A DNA stretch of 64,000 nt from Saccharothrix espanaensis DSM 44229 (GCF_000328705.1 NC_019673.1:6955001-7019000); one strand, 5' to 3'. Counted from the first letter of the stretch, positions 9,804-19,976 are shown. Notes: a model not told the origin generated them from the sequence alone. Numbers and translations: made by a program.

Positions 9804-11249
9804 TCAGCCGACGGCCCCTTCCATCTGCAGCTCGATCAGGCGGTTCAGCTCGAGGGCGTACTCCATGGGGAGCTCGCGCGCGATGGGCTCGACGAACCCG
9901 CGCACGATCATCGCCATGGCCTCGTCCTCGTTGAGGCCGCGGGACATCAGGTAGAACAGCTGGTCCTCGGACACCTTCGAGACCGTGGCCTCGTGGCCCA
10001 TCGACACGTCGTCCTCGCGGACGTCGACGTAGGGGTAGGTGTCGGAGCGGCTGATGTTGTCGACCAGCAGCGCGTCGCACTTGACCGTGGACTTCGAGTG
10101 GTGCGCCCGCTTGTTGACCTGCACGAGCCCCCGGTAGGAGGTCCGGCCGCCGCCGCGCGCCACCGACTTCGACACGATCGTGGACGACGTGTGCGGCGCC
10201 ATGTGGACCATCTTCGCGCCGGCGTCCTGGTGCTGGCCCTCGCCCGCGAACGCGATGGAGAGCACCTCGCCCTTGGCGTGCTCGCCCATCAGGAACACGG
10301 CCGGGTACTTCATGGTGACCTTGGAGCCGATGTTGCCGTCGATCCACTCCATGGTCGCGCCCTCTTCGGCCTTGGCGCGCTTGGTGACCAGGTTGTAGAC
10401 GTTGTTCGACCAGTTCTGGATGGTCGTGTAGCGGCAGCGGCCGCCCTTCTTCACGACGATCTCCACGACCGCGGAGTGCAGCGAGTCCGAGGAGTAGATC
10501 GGGGCGGTGCAGCCCTCGACGTAGTGCACGTACGCGCCCTCGTCGACGATGATCAGGGTGCGCTCGAACTGGCCCATGTTCTCGGTGTTGATCCGGAAGT
10601 AGGCCTGCAGCGGGATCTCGACGTGCACGCCCTTCGGCACGTAGATGAACGAGCCGCCGGACCACACGGCCGAGTTCAGCGCGGAGAACTTGTTGTCACC
10701 CGAGGGGATGACGGAGCCGAAGTACTCCTTGAAGAGCTCCGGGTGCTCCTTGAGGCCGGTGTCGGTGTCGAGGAAGATGACACCCTGCTTCTCCAGCTCC
10801 TCGTTGATCTTGTGGTAGACCACCTCGGACTCGTACTGGGCGGCGACACCGGAGACCAGGCGCTGCTTCTCCGCCTCCGGGATGCCCAGCTTGTCGTAGG
10901 TGTTCTTGATGTCGTCCGGGAGGTCTTCCCAGGTCGCGGCCTGCTTCTCGGTCGACCGGACGAAGTACTTGATGTTGTCGAAGTCGATCGCCGAGAGGTC
11001 CGAACCCCAGGTCGGCATCGGCTTGCGGTCGAACAACCGCAGCGCCTTGAGCCGGAAGTCCAGCATCCACTCCGGTTCGTCCTTCTTCGCCGAGATGTCC
11101 CGAACGACGTCCTCGTTCAGGCCACGACGGGCGCTCGCGCCTGCCACGTCCGAGTCCGACCAGCCGAACTCGTAGTTGCCGATGCTCGCCAGGGTCTCTT
11201 CCTGGGTGAGCGGGGCTGTGGTGGTGCGCTGCTCGGCAGCGGCAGTCAT
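9804..11249 (-). CDS. sufB: Fe-S scaffold subunit SufB
   Basis: 481 residues, the length of an intein-free SufB. Conserved blocks include [24 protein letters not shown] with the functional cysteine, and [13 protein letters not shown] near the C-terminal third. SufB is the subunit on which the nascent cluster forms. M. tuberculosis SufB carries an intein; none interrupts this one. The frame is open for 68 more codons upstream, but the ATG at 11249 has a GGAGGGG site and overlaps the sufR stop as ATGA. Confidence 0.96.
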   Translation of the reverse strand: MTAAAEQRTTTAPLTQEETLASIGNYEFGWSDSDVAGASARRGLNEDVVRDISAKKDEPEWMLDFRLKALRLFDRKPMPTWGSDLSAIDFDNIKYFVRSTEKQAATWEDLPDDIKNTYDKLGIPEAEKQRLVSGVAAQYESEVVYHKINEELEKQGVIFLDTDTGLKEHPELFKEYFGSVIPSGDNKFSALNSAVWSGGSFIYVPKGVHVEIPLQAYFRINTENMGQFERTLIIVDEGAYVHYVEGCTAPIYSSDSLHSAVVEIVVKKGGRCRYTTIQNWSNNVYNLVTKRAKAEEGATMEWIDGNIGSKVTMKYPAVFLMGEHAKGEVLSIAFAGEGQHQDAGAKMVHMAPHTSSTIVSKSVARGGGRTSYRGLVQVNKRAHHSKSTVKCDALLVDNISRSDTYPYVDVREDDVSMGHEATVSKVSEDQLFYLMSRGLNEDEAMAMIVRGFVEPIARELPMEYALELNRLIELQMEGAVG

Positions 11250-11974
11250 GCGGGCTCCCCTCCATCTGAAGGTCGGGTGTCGGTCTCGCCGACGGTGATC
11301 GGGGGTGGGTTCGGGATGTGGGTCGTGCACACGGCGTCGCCGCGGGCGATCGTCGCCAGCCGCTGCACGTGGGTGCCGAGCAGGTCGGCGAACGCCGCCG
11401 TCTCGGTCTCGCACAGCTGCGGGAACTCGGCGGCCACGTGCGCGACCGGGCACAGGTGCTGGCAGAGCTGCTCGCCCGCCCCCACGTGTCGCGCCGAAGC
11501 AGCGTAGCCCTCCCTGGTCAGGGCGACCGCGAGGGCCTTGGCCCGCTCGGCCGAGTCGGGTTGCGCCACGATGGCCGCCCGGTGCTGGTCGACGAGTGCG
11601 GAGACCCGGCGCTCGGCGAAGGCTCGTACCGCCTCCTCCCCGCCCTGTTCGGCGAGGAACCGCAGTGCGGCCACGGCGAGGTCGTCGTAGGCGTGCCCGA
11701 AGCGGGCCCGCCCCTGCTCGGTCAGCAGGAACAGCTTGGCCGGGCGACCCCGACCCCGCTGACCCCGGCGCGGGGCCTCCCTGTCGACCGCCTCACCGTC
11801 GGCGACCAGCGCGTCGATGTGCCGGCGCACCGCCGTCGGGCTCAGGCCCAGCTGCTCCGCGACCGAGACCGCGGCGATCGGGCCCTGCTCCAGCAGCAGG
11901 CGTGCGACGGCGTGCCGGGTGCGGCCGTCGTGCCCAGCCGGCACGGCGGTCGAGTCGCTCCCGACGTTTTTCAC
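11246..11974 (-). CDS. sufR: Fe-S responsive repressor SufR
   Basis: 242 residues. An ArsR/DeoR-like winged helix fills the first 90 residues ([19 protein letters not shown]). The C-terminal half carries the Fe-S ligands: [13 protein letters not shown], then QLCETE and DAVCTTH. SufR senses cluster sufficiency and represses the suf operon, which it heads here. The GTG at 11974 was chosen because it sits inside an operator-like palindrome at a promoter; the frame extends 22 codons further but that part has no homologous look. The stop overlaps sufB by 4 nt. Confidence 0.92.
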   Translation of the reverse strand: MKNVGSDSTAVPAGHDGRTRHAVARLLLEQGPIAAVSVAEQLGLSPTAVRRHIDALVADGEAVDREAPRRGQRGRGRPAKLFLLTEQGRARFGHAYDDLAVAALRFLAEQGGEEAVRAFAERRVSALVDQHRAAIVAQPDSAERAKALAVALTREGYAASARHVGAGEQLCQHLCPVAHVAAEFPQLCETETAAFADLLGTHVQRLATIARGDAVCTTHIPNPPPITVGETDTRPSDGGEPA

Positions 11975-12010
11975 AACACCAGTGTTGCTTATTTCGCCGG
12001 CGCTCGCAAA
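11971..12010 (-). promoter_or_regulatory. sufR promoter with candidate SufR operator
   Basis: The palindrome CAACAC-CA-GTGTTG lies at 11974-11987, with perfect 6-bp arms. On the minus strand, 11985-11971 reads ACACT-N5-TGTGA, which is the motif I remember being reported for M. tuberculosis SufR. TTTGCG (12010-12005) and CAACAC (11987-11982) are 17 nt apart and could be -35 and -10. The palindrome therefore covers the -10 and the GTG, as expected for autorepression. Confidence 0.6.
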
Positions 12011-12057
12011 GATCGGCCCGGATCGGGTGACCCGACTCACGTGCGCAGGCCGGTCGC

Positions 12058-12069
12058 TACCCTTCGGGC
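12058..12069 (+). promoter_or_regulatory. -10 hexamer of a probable leaderless mptB promoter
   Basis: TACCCT at 12058-12063 ends 6 nt before the GTG start at 12070. No ribosome site is present. The promoter is divergent from sufR. Confidence 0.45.
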
Positions 12070-13653
12070 GTGACGGCGGGCGGATTGGCGATGGCGGACC
12101 GGGACGGGATAGGCGAGGCAGCGCCGCTGGACACCCGTGAACGGCGGCAGCTCGACATCATCCGCCGTTGGGGCACGGTCGGCGCGCTGCTGATGTTCGT
12201 CGGCTCGCTGGGCGCGGGCGCGGCACCGGTGTTCAGCCCGCTGCCCGGCACGCCGGTGCTGGGGCTGTTCCCCCGCATGTCGACCGCCTCGATGGCCGTC
12301 GTGTGGACCGGCGTGTTCCTGGTCGTGTCGGCGTGGCTGTGGCTGGGCAGGTTCGCCCGGCCGGGCCGGCCCCGCCTCGTGTCGCGCAGCCAGCTCGACC
12401 GCACGCTGCTGATGTGGATCACCCCGCTGGTGTTCGTCCTGCCGATGTTCAGCCGTGACGTGTACAGCTACCTCGCGCAGTCGCAGATCGCCGCGAACGG
12501 GCAGGACCCCTACGAGCTGGGGCCGCAGAGCGCGCTCGGCGTCGACCACCCGTTGACGACCAACGTGCCCAACATCTGGCGTGAGACACCGGCGCCTTAC
12601 GGGCCGCTGTTCCTCGCCATGGGGCGTGTCATCTCGATGGTGACCGGCGACAGCGTGCTGCCGGGCGTGTTCCTGCACCGGATGCTCGTGCTCGTCGGCC
12701 TGGGGATGATCGTGTGGGCGCTGCCCCGGCTCGCGCGGCGCTTCGGCGTGCCGCCGGTGAGCGCGCTGTGGCTCGGCGCGGCCAACCCGCTGGTGCTGTT
12801 CCACCTGGTCGTGGGCGTGCACAACGAGGGCCTGGCGATCGGGCTGATGCTGGTCGGGCTGGAACTGGCGTTGCGCAAGATGCCGGTGGTGCCGGGGTCG
12901 CCGATGACCCGGGAGGAACTGCTGTGGATCGCGCTCGGTGCGACCATGATCACGTTCGGGGCGGCGGTGAAGATCCCCGCCGCGCTGGCCCTCGGGTTCC
13001 TCGGGGTGATGATCGCGCGGCGGCTCGGCGGGTCGTTCTGGGACCTGGTCAAAGCCGCGTTGCTGCTGGGCGTGGTGTCCGGGGTGGTGATGGTCGGGAC
13101 GTGCCTGGGGACCGGGTTGGGCTTCGGGTGGATCTCGACGCTGAACGTCGCGGGGACCGTGAAGAGCTGGATGTCGCCGCCCACCGCCATGGGGTTCATG
13201 GGCGGCGGGCTGGGGTTGGCGCTCGGGCTGGGCAACCACACGGATTCGATGATCGCGTTGATGCGGCTGGTGACGCAGGCCGTGTCGGTGTGGATCGCGG
13301 GGTTGCTGCTGTGGAAGGCGTTCAAGGGGCGGATCAAGGCGGTCAACGGGCTGGGTGCCGGGTTGGGCGCCGTGTTGGTGCTCGGGCCGGTGCTGCAGCC
13401 CTGGTACGTGCTGTGGGCGGCGTTGCCGTTGGCGACCGCGGTGCTGGCCAAGCGGTTCCGGCTGTTCGCCATGGCCACCAGTGCGGTGGTCGCGGTGGTG
13501 CTGCCGCCTACGGGGGCGGCGTTCGACGGGCGGGCTTACATCGTTCCGCAGGCCGTGGCGGCTTCGGTGATCGCGTTCCTGCTGTGCGTGTTCGTGGCGC
13601 GCAAGCAGGTGATGCCGTTGATCAGGCGGGATCCGGTGCCGGACGCGGCTTGA
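12070..13653 (+). CDS. mptB: Polyprenol-phosphomannose-dependent alpha-1,6-mannosyltransferase, MptB family
   Basis: 527 residues with about a dozen hydrophobic segments, a GT-C membrane glycosyltransferase. The catalytic acidic motif in the first loop reads MFSRDVYSYLAQ, typical of MptA/MptB. The enzyme would extend an alpha-1,6-mannan from polyprenyl-phosphate-mannose on the outer face of the membrane, as in lipomannan synthesis. It lies divergently from sufR, as Rv1459c does in M. tuberculosis. The GTG at 12070 is preferred because of the -10 box; an ATG at 12091 is the alternative. The first 30 residues are charged and cytosolic. Confidence 0.87.
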   Translation: MTAGGLAMADRDGIGEAAPLDTRERRQLDIIRRWGTVGALLMFVGSLGAGAAPVFSPLPGTPVLGLFPRMSTASMAVVWTGVFLVVSAWLWLGRFARPGRPRLVSRSQLDRTLLMWITPLVFVLPMFSRDVYSYLAQSQIAANGQDPYELGPQSALGVDHPLTTNVPNIWRETPAPYGPLFLAMGRVISMVTGDSVLPGVFLHRMLVLVGLGMIVWALPRLARRFGVPPVSALWLGAANPLVLFHLVVGVHNEGLAIGLMLVGLELALRKMPVVPGSPMTREELLWIALGATMITFGAAVKIPAALALGFLGVMIARRLGGSFWDLVKAALLLGVVSGVVMVGTCLGTGLGFGWISTLNVAGTVKSWMSPPTAMGFMGGGLGLALGLGNHTDSMIALMRLVTQAVSVWIAGLLLWKAFKGRIKAVNGLGAGLGAVLVLGPVLQPWYVLWAALPLATAVLAKRFRLFAMATSAVVAVVLPPTGAAFDGRAYIVPQAVAASVIAFLLCVFVARKQVMPLIRRDPVPDAA

Positions 13654-13930
13654 TGCCGTCGGTCGGGCGAGGTCCACGGCTTTCACGACCGACCAGCTCG
13701 TCGACCGGGAGCCGGTGGAGCACTCTGGCCCGGCCGACCGGCCGTCCCGCGTCCTGGTGCCGGCTGCGAAGGGGCGGGCGGACTTCGAGGCGTGGGTGTG
13801 GGCCGCGGGGAGGTGGGCCGGTGGGGTGGGGCGGGGGCCCTAATCCGATCGGGGCGTAACCCGGTGGTTCCGGCGGGCGACTTATCGGTACCTGGGAAGA
13901 TCGCCTGCGCGTCCGGGGAGGGAGCGTGTG

Positions 13931-16900
13931 ATGGCCGACGTGCCTCGTGAGCAGATCCGGTTTGCCGTTGTGCTCAACGGTGGGGTCAGCCTTGCTGTGT
14001 GGATGGGGGGCGTGGTCCTCGAACTCGACCGGCTCACCCGAGGGGACGGGGTGTACGCCGATCTGCTGGACCTGGTCGGCAGCACCGCCCGCGCGGATGT
14101 GATCACCGGGACCTCGGCGGGTGGGATCAACGGGGCCGCGTTGGCGTTGTCGCAGGTCAACGGGAACGCCAAGCTGGAGCGGCTGCGTGACCTGTGGGCC
14201 GAGCAGGGGCGGATGGAGCAGCTGCTGCGCACGCCGTTCCGGGGGTCCCCGGTGTCGCTGCTCAAGGGCGACGAGTTCTTCCTGCCCCGGCTGCACGAGG
14301 CGCTGGACCGGCTGACCACCGACTTCTCCCCCACCCCGGCCGACGAGCGGCCGGTCGACCTGCGGATCACCACCACCTTGCTCGGGGGCGTGCCGACGGT
14401 CACCCACGACGACCTCGGGCAGGCCCTCGTCCAGTCCTCCTACCAGGGCAGCTTCTCCTTCCGGCGGGAACCCGGCGGGCGGGACGACTTCACCGCCGAC
14501 CGACTGCCGACGCTGGTGGACCGGATGGCGTTGGCGGCCCGGTCGTCGGCTTCGTTCCCGTTCGCGTTCGAACCCTCTTACGTGCCCGTGGGCCCGGAGA
14601 CGAACAACGGGCGGCCCAACATGGCCGATGTCGCCTCGTGGGCCAACGGGGCCGACAACCGGTCGCGGTACGCGGTGGACGGCGGGGTGCTGGTCAACAC
14701 GCCGACCAAGGAGGCGTTGGAGGCCATCGACCGGATGCCCGCCGAAGGGCCCGTGCGGCGGGTGATGCTCCTGGTCTTCCCGCACGCCAAGGAGGACGCG
14801 GACGCGCCCACCGCCCCCGTCGACGGGAAGCCGCCCAGCACGATCGGCACGGGCGCGCGCCTGCTCAGCGCGTTGACCAGCCAGAGCGGGCGCACCTACG
14901 TCGAACGCATCGAGGAGCACAACCGGCTGGCCGCGTCACGGCGCGGCGGGCGCAGCGCGCTGCTCGACCGGCTCGCCGCGAGCGGGTCCGTCGTCGGCAA
15001 GCTCTACGCGCTCGCCGCGACCTTGCACGACCACTACGAGGACATCCGGATCCGGCACGCCGCCCGGGACGTCACCAGCCGGCAGTTCGAGGTCCCCGGG
15101 GCGAACGCGGCCGGGTGGACCTTCGAGCGGGTGCGGGCCTCGGCGGAGGCCGCGCAGCGGTCCTACCTCGCGAAGTGGGGCGGGCTGCCTTACGTGCCCA
15201 ACCGGCCGCAGCCCGCGACGCTGCCCGAGCACGGCTGGCCGTGGGGCATCGGGATGGCCGAACGGCTCGCCGCCGCCGCGATGGACCTGCTCAAACGGCT
15301 GGTCTGGGTGGTTTCGGAGGACCTGTCGGGCGGGTCGCGGCTGGCGCAGGCCCGCACCAACCTCTACGAGCTGCGCACCGGGCTGCGGGCGGCGCGCGCC
15401 GAGCTGGACGGGCAGTGGACCACCGGCGAGAAGCAGGCGTTGAACCAGGAGTACTGGGAGGGCCGGGTCGAGGCGTTCGCGGCCGGGATGCTGCCGGCCG
15501 CGTCCGGCGACTCGGTCGGGCAGCGGGTGCGCGCCCAGGTGGACCGGATCGCCGGGATCCTCGCCGACGCGCGGGACGTGCTCGACGGGCTCGACGAGGA
15601 CCGGGTGGCGATGGCCGGGGTGGCGTCGTGGCGCAAGCTGCTGGTCGAGCCGCGCACCGACGAGGAGACCGCGGCCGGGCTGCTGGGCAACGACCTGTGG
15701 CTGTCGCGGGTGCTCGCGCTGGAGGTCGCGGTCACCTGCCTGGCCGACGACTCGCGCAGCGGCATGGACCAGGCGGTCGACCTGGTGCAGATCAGCCTCC
15801 AGACGCGCAACGCGTTCGCCGACCACAGCACCACCCCCGACGACAAGGCCGGCGGCGCGTCGCTGAGCCGGTTCTCCGGGTTCCTGAAGCGGTCGTGGCG
15901 GGTCAACGACTGGATCTGGGGGCGGGTGGACGGCGCGACCATGCTGTGCAAGGTCGTGTTCGACCCGAAGCGGCTGTTGCGGATCGACCGGCTGACGCCG
16001 TCGGGGTCCTCGGCCGCCGAACGGGCCCGGGAACGGGTCGGGCACCTGGTCGGCAAACTGTTCGGAGAGGGGCTGCCCGCGTCGCTCCAGCCGGTCGTGG
16101 AGCGCGCGGTCGAGGAGTTGACCGCGCTGTACGGGAGTTCGGCCGGTGACCACCCGCCGACCTGCGAGGCGCTGGCCGAGCTCGCCGCGTGGGGCCTGCA
16201 CGTGCGGATCATCTGCGAGGAGCTGCCGGCGCTGCGGGCGTCGATCCTGGCCGACCGCAACGAGGGCGCGGACCGGCGGTCGCGCGGCGAGCTGTTCCTG
16301 GAGGAGCAGGCGGTGCTGCTGGCGCGCCTGCCGGTGCGCACCGACGCGCAGCGGGTCGAGATCGGGATGGAGGCGCTGGCCGCGTTCGACCGGGCCGGGA
16401 TCGGGCGGGAACCGCTGTCCCAGGAGGCATCCAGCGACCAGGTGATCCGGACCGCGGCGACCGCGGCGGCGGTGGCGATCACCGTGGCGGACAGCGAGAA
16501 CTCCGGTCTCGGACCGGCGAAACCGCTGACCCGGACGTTGCGCGGGGCGGCGCTGCTGCCCTACTGGACGATCACCGGGCTGACCCGGGGCGGGCGGTTG
16601 GCGCAGTTCCTGGGCCTGCTCGGGTTCGCGCTGGGCGGGGCGCTGCTGGTGCTGGCGCTGTTCGACCTGCTGCCGCCGTGGGCGGTCGGCCCGGCGGCGG
16701 CGTTCGGCAGCGCCACGCTGCTGGCCGCGTTCGGGTACGCCGCGCTGCGCACCGGCACGCTGCTGCACGGCCTGGTGCTGCTCTCGCCGGTGATCCCGCT
16801 GACGGCGGTCGCGGTGGACCGGACGCGGATCGCGATGGCGTCGGGCGTGACCGAGGAGCAGGGCGTGACCGGCATGGTCGCCCTGGGCGGGGTGGTGCTG

Positions 16901-17596
16901 GTCGTGCTGGGGCTGCTGGTGATCGGCAGCCTGCCCGCGCCGGTCGGGACGCCGCTGGCGGTGCTGAAGAAGATCCGGCTGCGGCCGCGCCTGCTGGTGC
17001 GGATGGTGGTGGTGGCCGGGATCGTGGCCGGGATCTGGGCCGTGGTGCGCTACCGGCTCTACGACGTCGACGCGACGCTCGTCGTGATCGGCACGGCGGT
17101 GGCGATCGTGTTCGGTGCGACGGTGTCGCTGCGGCTGGGCCGGTCGTTGCAGCGGTGGCGGCAGATCGACGGCGTGTGGGACACCGAGAACGCCGAGCCG
17201 CCCGCGGCCGCGACCGCCGGGTGGGCCGCCGTGTACGGGTCGGTGCTGCTGGTGATCGGCGCGGCCGTGCAGGTGTTCACGCTGCGGTTCGTCGGCTGGG
17301 AGGCGGTGCTGGCGACGGCGCTGTCGTTCGGCCTGGTCCTGCTGCTGGTGACCACGTGGTGGGTGCCGTTGAAGGCCCGCCGGCGGATCACCCGCAACCT
17401 GGTGGAGCAGGCGTCGTTCGTCGACTTCGGCGGCAACGTGGCGGCCGGTCTGCTCAAGCGCCTCGAAGGGCACGCGATGCTGTTCCGCTTCCTGACCACC
17501 GTGGACGGCCACGGCCACCCGGTGCTCGGTCCGGCCGGCCTGCGGGTGGCCCAGCGCATCGCCCACCTGCAGGCCACCGGCGAGGACGACGACTGA
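13931..17596 (+). CDS. Very large patatin-like lipase with membrane C-terminus
   Basis: 1221 residues. The N-terminal 300 residues carry a patatin fold: an oxyanion loop in LNGGVSLAVWMGG, the nucleophile in TGTSAGGING, and the catalytic Asp in VDGGVLVNTP. A long middle part (about 300-860) matches the DUF3376-type region of actinobacterial patatin proteins. The last third holds about eight hydrophobic segments, so the lipase is probably anchored in the membrane with the active site in the cytosol. It is expected to hydrolyse acyl lipids; substrate unknown. The ATG at 13931 follows GGGGAGGGAG; a GTG one codon earlier is possible. The gene stands alone. Confidence 0.85.
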   Translation: MADVPREQIRFAVVLNGGVSLAVWMGGVVLELDRLTRGDGVYADLLDLVGSTARADVITGTSAGGINGAALALSQVNGNAKLERLRDLWAEQGRMEQLLRTPFRGSPVSLLKGDEFFLPRLHEALDRLTTDFSPTPADERPVDLRITTTLLGGVPTVTHDDLGQALVQSSYQGSFSFRREPGGRDDFTADRLPTLVDRMALAARSSASFPFAFEPSYVPVGPETNNGRPNMADVASWANGADNRSRYAVDGGVLVNTPTKEALEAIDRMPAEGPVRRVMLLVFPHAKEDADAPTAPVDGKPPSTIGTGARLLSALTSQSGRTYVERIEEHNRLAASRRGGRSALLDRLAASGSVVGKLYALAATLHDHYEDIRIRHAARDVTSRQFEVPGANAAGWTFERVRASAEAAQRSYLAKWGGLPYVPNRPQPATLPEHGWPWGIGMAERLAAAAMDLLKRLVWVVSEDLSGGSRLAQARTNLYELRTGLRAARAELDGQWTTGEKQALNQEYWEGRVEAFAAGMLPAASGDSVGQRVRAQVDRIAGILADARDVLDGLDEDRVAMAGVASWRKLLVEPRTDEETAAGLLGNDLWLSRVLALEVAVTCLADDSRSGMDQAVDLVQISLQTRNAFADHSTTPDDKAGGASLSRFSGFLKRSWRVNDWIWGRVDGATMLCKVVFDPKRLLRIDRLTPSGSSAAERARERVGHLVGKLFGEGLPASLQPVVERAVEELTALYGSSAGDHPPTCEALAELAAWGLHVRIICEELPALRASILADRNEGADRRSRGELFLEEQAVLLARLPVRTDAQRVEIGMEALAAFDRAGIGREPLSQEASSDQVIRTAATAAAVAITVADSENSGLGPAKPLTRTLRGAALLPYWTITGLTRGGRLAQFLGLLGFALGGALLVLALFDLLPPWAVGPAAAFGSATLLAAFGYAALRTGTLLHGLVLLSPVIPLTAVAVDRTRIAMASGVTEEQGVTGMVALGGVVLVVLGLLVIGSLPAPVGTPLAVLKKIRLRPRLLVRMVVVAGIVAGIWAVVRYRLYDVDATLVVIGTAVAIVFGATVSLRLGRSLQRWRQIDGVWDTENAEPPAAATAGWAAVYGSVLLVIGAAVQVFTLRFVGWEAVLATALSFGLVLLLVTTWWVPLKARRRITRNLVEQASFVDFGGNVAAGLLKRLEGHAMLFRFLTTVDGHGHPVLGPAGLRVAQRIAHLQATGEDDD

Positions 17597-17609
17597 CCCG
17601 CCTGGCGCG

Positions 17610-17915
17610 GGGGACTGTCCTGACCCGGTCCCCGGAAACCTGCGGTTCTTCCGGGAACGCCACCTTCGCGGACAGCTCCAGGTTCTCGGCCCGCAGACGT
17701 TCCCACTCGCCGAGCCCGGACGTGTCGCAGGACTCGGCCGGGCGGCCTTCGGTCTGCGCCGCAGGGCTTCCTCGCCCTCTCGCCAGTACGACCTCGTACG
17801 TGAACGACCGCTTGCCCGGTCTCGTCACCAGCGGCCTCCCGCTGCCGCTCGGACAACGAACTGCGTGGATGCGACGAACCACTCCCCGGACAGTCGGAAC
17901 TGGATTCCAGCCCAA
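17610..17915 (-). mobile_element. Possible transposase remnant
   Basis: A minus-strand reading in this convergent gap has a coiled, orfA-like piece (EWERLRAENLELSAKVAF) after a basic SFTYEVVLA segment, reminiscent of the end of an IS3-type orfA. The rest is frame-broken. The 8-bp sequence GACTGTCC near 17612 recurs inverted (GGACAGTC) near 17888 and could be worn ends. No complete element or target duplication is visible. Confidence 0.35.
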
Positions 17916-17957
17916 CTTCCGGGGAGCGGTTCCTCCCCCCGCCGCCCCCTCGCCAGG

Positions 17958-19976
17958 TCAGGCCGCCAGCGCCGGGCGCGCCACCGCGGGCACGCCCATC
18001 GCCCGCGCGTAGAGCGCCTCGAACTTCTCCAGCGTCGCCTCGATCGCGTGCGACCCGATCAGCTCCAGGCTCGCCGCGCCCATCCGGGCCGTCACGGTCG
18101 GGTCGGCGAGCACCGAGTGCAGGCGGTCCGCCAGGCCCGACACGTCGCCGGGGGTGAACAGCCAGCCGTTGCGGCCCGGCCTGCACAGGTGCGGCAGCGC
18201 CATCGCGTCGGCCACCACGACCGGCTTGCCCGCCGCCATGGCCTCCATCGTCGCCAGGCTCTGCAGCTCGGCGATCCCCGGCATGCAGAACAGGTCCGCG
18301 CCGGTGTAGGCGTCGAGCAGCTCCTCCTCGTCCACGAAACCGCGGAAGCGCACCCGCTCGGCGATGCCGAGGTCCCGGGCCAGCAGCTCCCACTCCGCGC
18401 GGCACGAGCCGTCGCCGACGATGTCGGCGTGCAGGCGGGGCACCAGGGCCACCGCGCGCAGCAGCTCGTCGACCCGCTTCTCCTCGTCCAGCCGGCCCAC
18501 GAACAGCACCGTCGGGCCGTCGTTGGTGCGCACCGCCGGGCGCAGCCGGTAGCGGTCGATGTCGATACCGCAGGACACCGCCACCGCCCGCGGCGGGAAA
18601 CCGTTGTCGTGCAGCAACTGCACCGCGCGCGGGGTCGGCGCGGTCACCACGTCCGCGACGCCGAACACCCGGCCCAGGTCGCGCCACGCCCACCGGGACG
18701 CCAAGCCCTGCAACCACTGCGGGCAGCGGGCGTGGCCGAACAGGTTCTCCGGCATGAAGTGGTTGGTGGCCACCGTGGGGATGCCCATCTCGGCCGCCTG
18801 CCGCACCACGTACCGGCCAACCACGAAGTGCGCCTGGACGTGCACCAGGTCCGGCTTCAGCTCCTCCAGCAGCGCCCGCACGTCCTTGCGCACCTGCCAC
18901 GGCAGGCCGATCCGGAACGTGCGGTGGAACGGCGTCCGGTGCGACCGCAGCCGGTGGACCGTGATGCCGTCCACGTGCTCGGTGCGGGCCCTGCCCTCCG
19001 GGTCGACCGCGATCACGTGCACATCGTGGTCCCGTCCCGCCAGGCCGGTGGCCAGCCGGTGGGCGAACCGAGCCGCGCCGTTGACGTCCGGCGGGAACGT
19101 CTCAGCGGCGATCACGATCCGCATGGCGCGTCCGTCGTACACAGTGGTCTCCGATCTCAGAGGTGCAGGAGGGTTTTGCGTGCGGGCCAGCGCGACCACG
19201 CCGCCGATGGCGACGACGGCGCAGGCGAGTTCGGCCAGGGCGACGAGCCCGCTGGTCCGGGTGGCCTCACCGAGCAGCCCCGCGCCGATGCCGACGGCGA
19301 CGAGCGGGTCCACCACGGTCAGGCAGGCCACCGCCAGGTGCGGCGGCCCACTGGCATAGGCGTGCTGGATGAACCAGCCGCCGACGAGCAGGGAGACGGC
19401 GATACCCACCGTCGACAGGGCGGTGGTCAGGTCGATCCGGCCGGACTGGACGTCCTGGGACACCGAGCGCATGAGCACCGACACGTAGCCGTAGGCGACA
19501 CCGCCCGCCGCGCCGAAACCCAGCCCCCGCACCACGGGCCTGGTCGAGAGCACGCCGAGCAGCACGGGCGCGGCGATCAGGCCCAGCACCAGCAGACCGG
19601 CGGTGAGCTCCGCCTCCGGCACGACCGGGGTCGCGGTGGCGCTGCCCGCCGCCAGGAACACGAACGCCCCCACGCCGAACGTCGTCAGCGCCACGGCGGG
19701 CAGTTCGCGCCGGCGGCCGTCGAGCACCGTCGTGATGCCGATCGCCAGCACCCCGACCGGCTGCACGACGCTCAGCGGGGCCATGCCCAGCGCCACCGCG
19801 TGCAACCCGGCACCGGCCACCAGCAGCACCAGACCGGCCAGCCACCGGGGCCGGCGCAGCAGGTCCAGCACCCGCAACGCGCCCTCGGTGGCGCGCACCG
19901 CGTCGTGCTGCAACCGCGCGGCGAACGCGAAGAACACCGCGCCCACCACGGCGAGCAGGACCGCGAGCCACGTCAC
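17958..19976 (-). CDS. Fused DMT-type membrane protein and GT4 glycosyltransferase
   Basis: 672 residues in one uninterrupted frame. Residues 1-275 form about nine hydrophobic helices like an EamA/DMT transporter (QPVGVLAIGITTVLDGRR in the middle). After a short linker, residues about 285-672 form a complete GT4 glycosyltransferase opening with RIVIAAETFPPDVNGAARF and containing VLFVGRLDEEKRVDELL and FCMPGIAELQSLATMEAMA. GT4 enzymes of this type transfer mannose or glucose from a nucleotide sugar to envelope glycolipids. The GTG start has a GGGAGG site and overlaps the DUF998 stop as GTGA. An ATG at 19124, exactly where a stand-alone GT would start, has only a weak ribosome site, so either a true fusion or an internal start is possible. 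Confidence 0.8.
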   Translation of the reverse strand: MTWLAVLLAVVGAVFFAFAARLQHDAVRATEGALRVLDLLRRPRWLAGLVLLVAGAGLHAVALGMAPLSVVQPVGVLAIGITTVLDGRRRELPAVALTTFGVGAFVFLAAGSATATPVVPEAELTAGLLVLGLIAAPVLLGVLSTRPVVRGLGFGAAGGVAYGYVSVLMRSVSQDVQSGRIDLTTALSTVGIAVSLLVGGWFIQHAYASGPPHLAVACLTVVDPLVAVGIGAGLLGEATRTSGLVALAELACAVVAIGGVVALARTQNPPAPLRSETTVYDGRAMRIVIAAETFPPDVNGAARFAHRLATGLAGRDHDVHVIAVDPEGRARTEHVDGITVHRLRSHRTPFHRTFRIGLPWQVRKDVRALLEELKPDLVHVQAHFVVGRYVVRQAAEMGIPTVATNHFMPENLFGHARCPQWLQGLASRWAWRDLGRVFGVADVVTAPTPRAVQLLHDNGFPPRAVAVSCGIDIDRYRLRPAVRTNDGPTVLFVGRLDEEKRVDELLRAVALVPRLHADIVGDGSCRAEWELLARDLGIAERVRFRGFVDEEELLDAYTGADLFCMPGIAELQSLATMEAMAAGKPVVVADAMALPHLCRPGRNGWLFTPGDVSGLADRLHSVLADPTVTARMGAASLELIGSHAIEATLEKFEALYARAMGVPAVARPALAA

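Noticed and set aside
9804-11249. An intein in SufB, as in M. tuberculosis
   Set aside because: The protein is 481 residues and continuous, with no insertion or splicing motifs.
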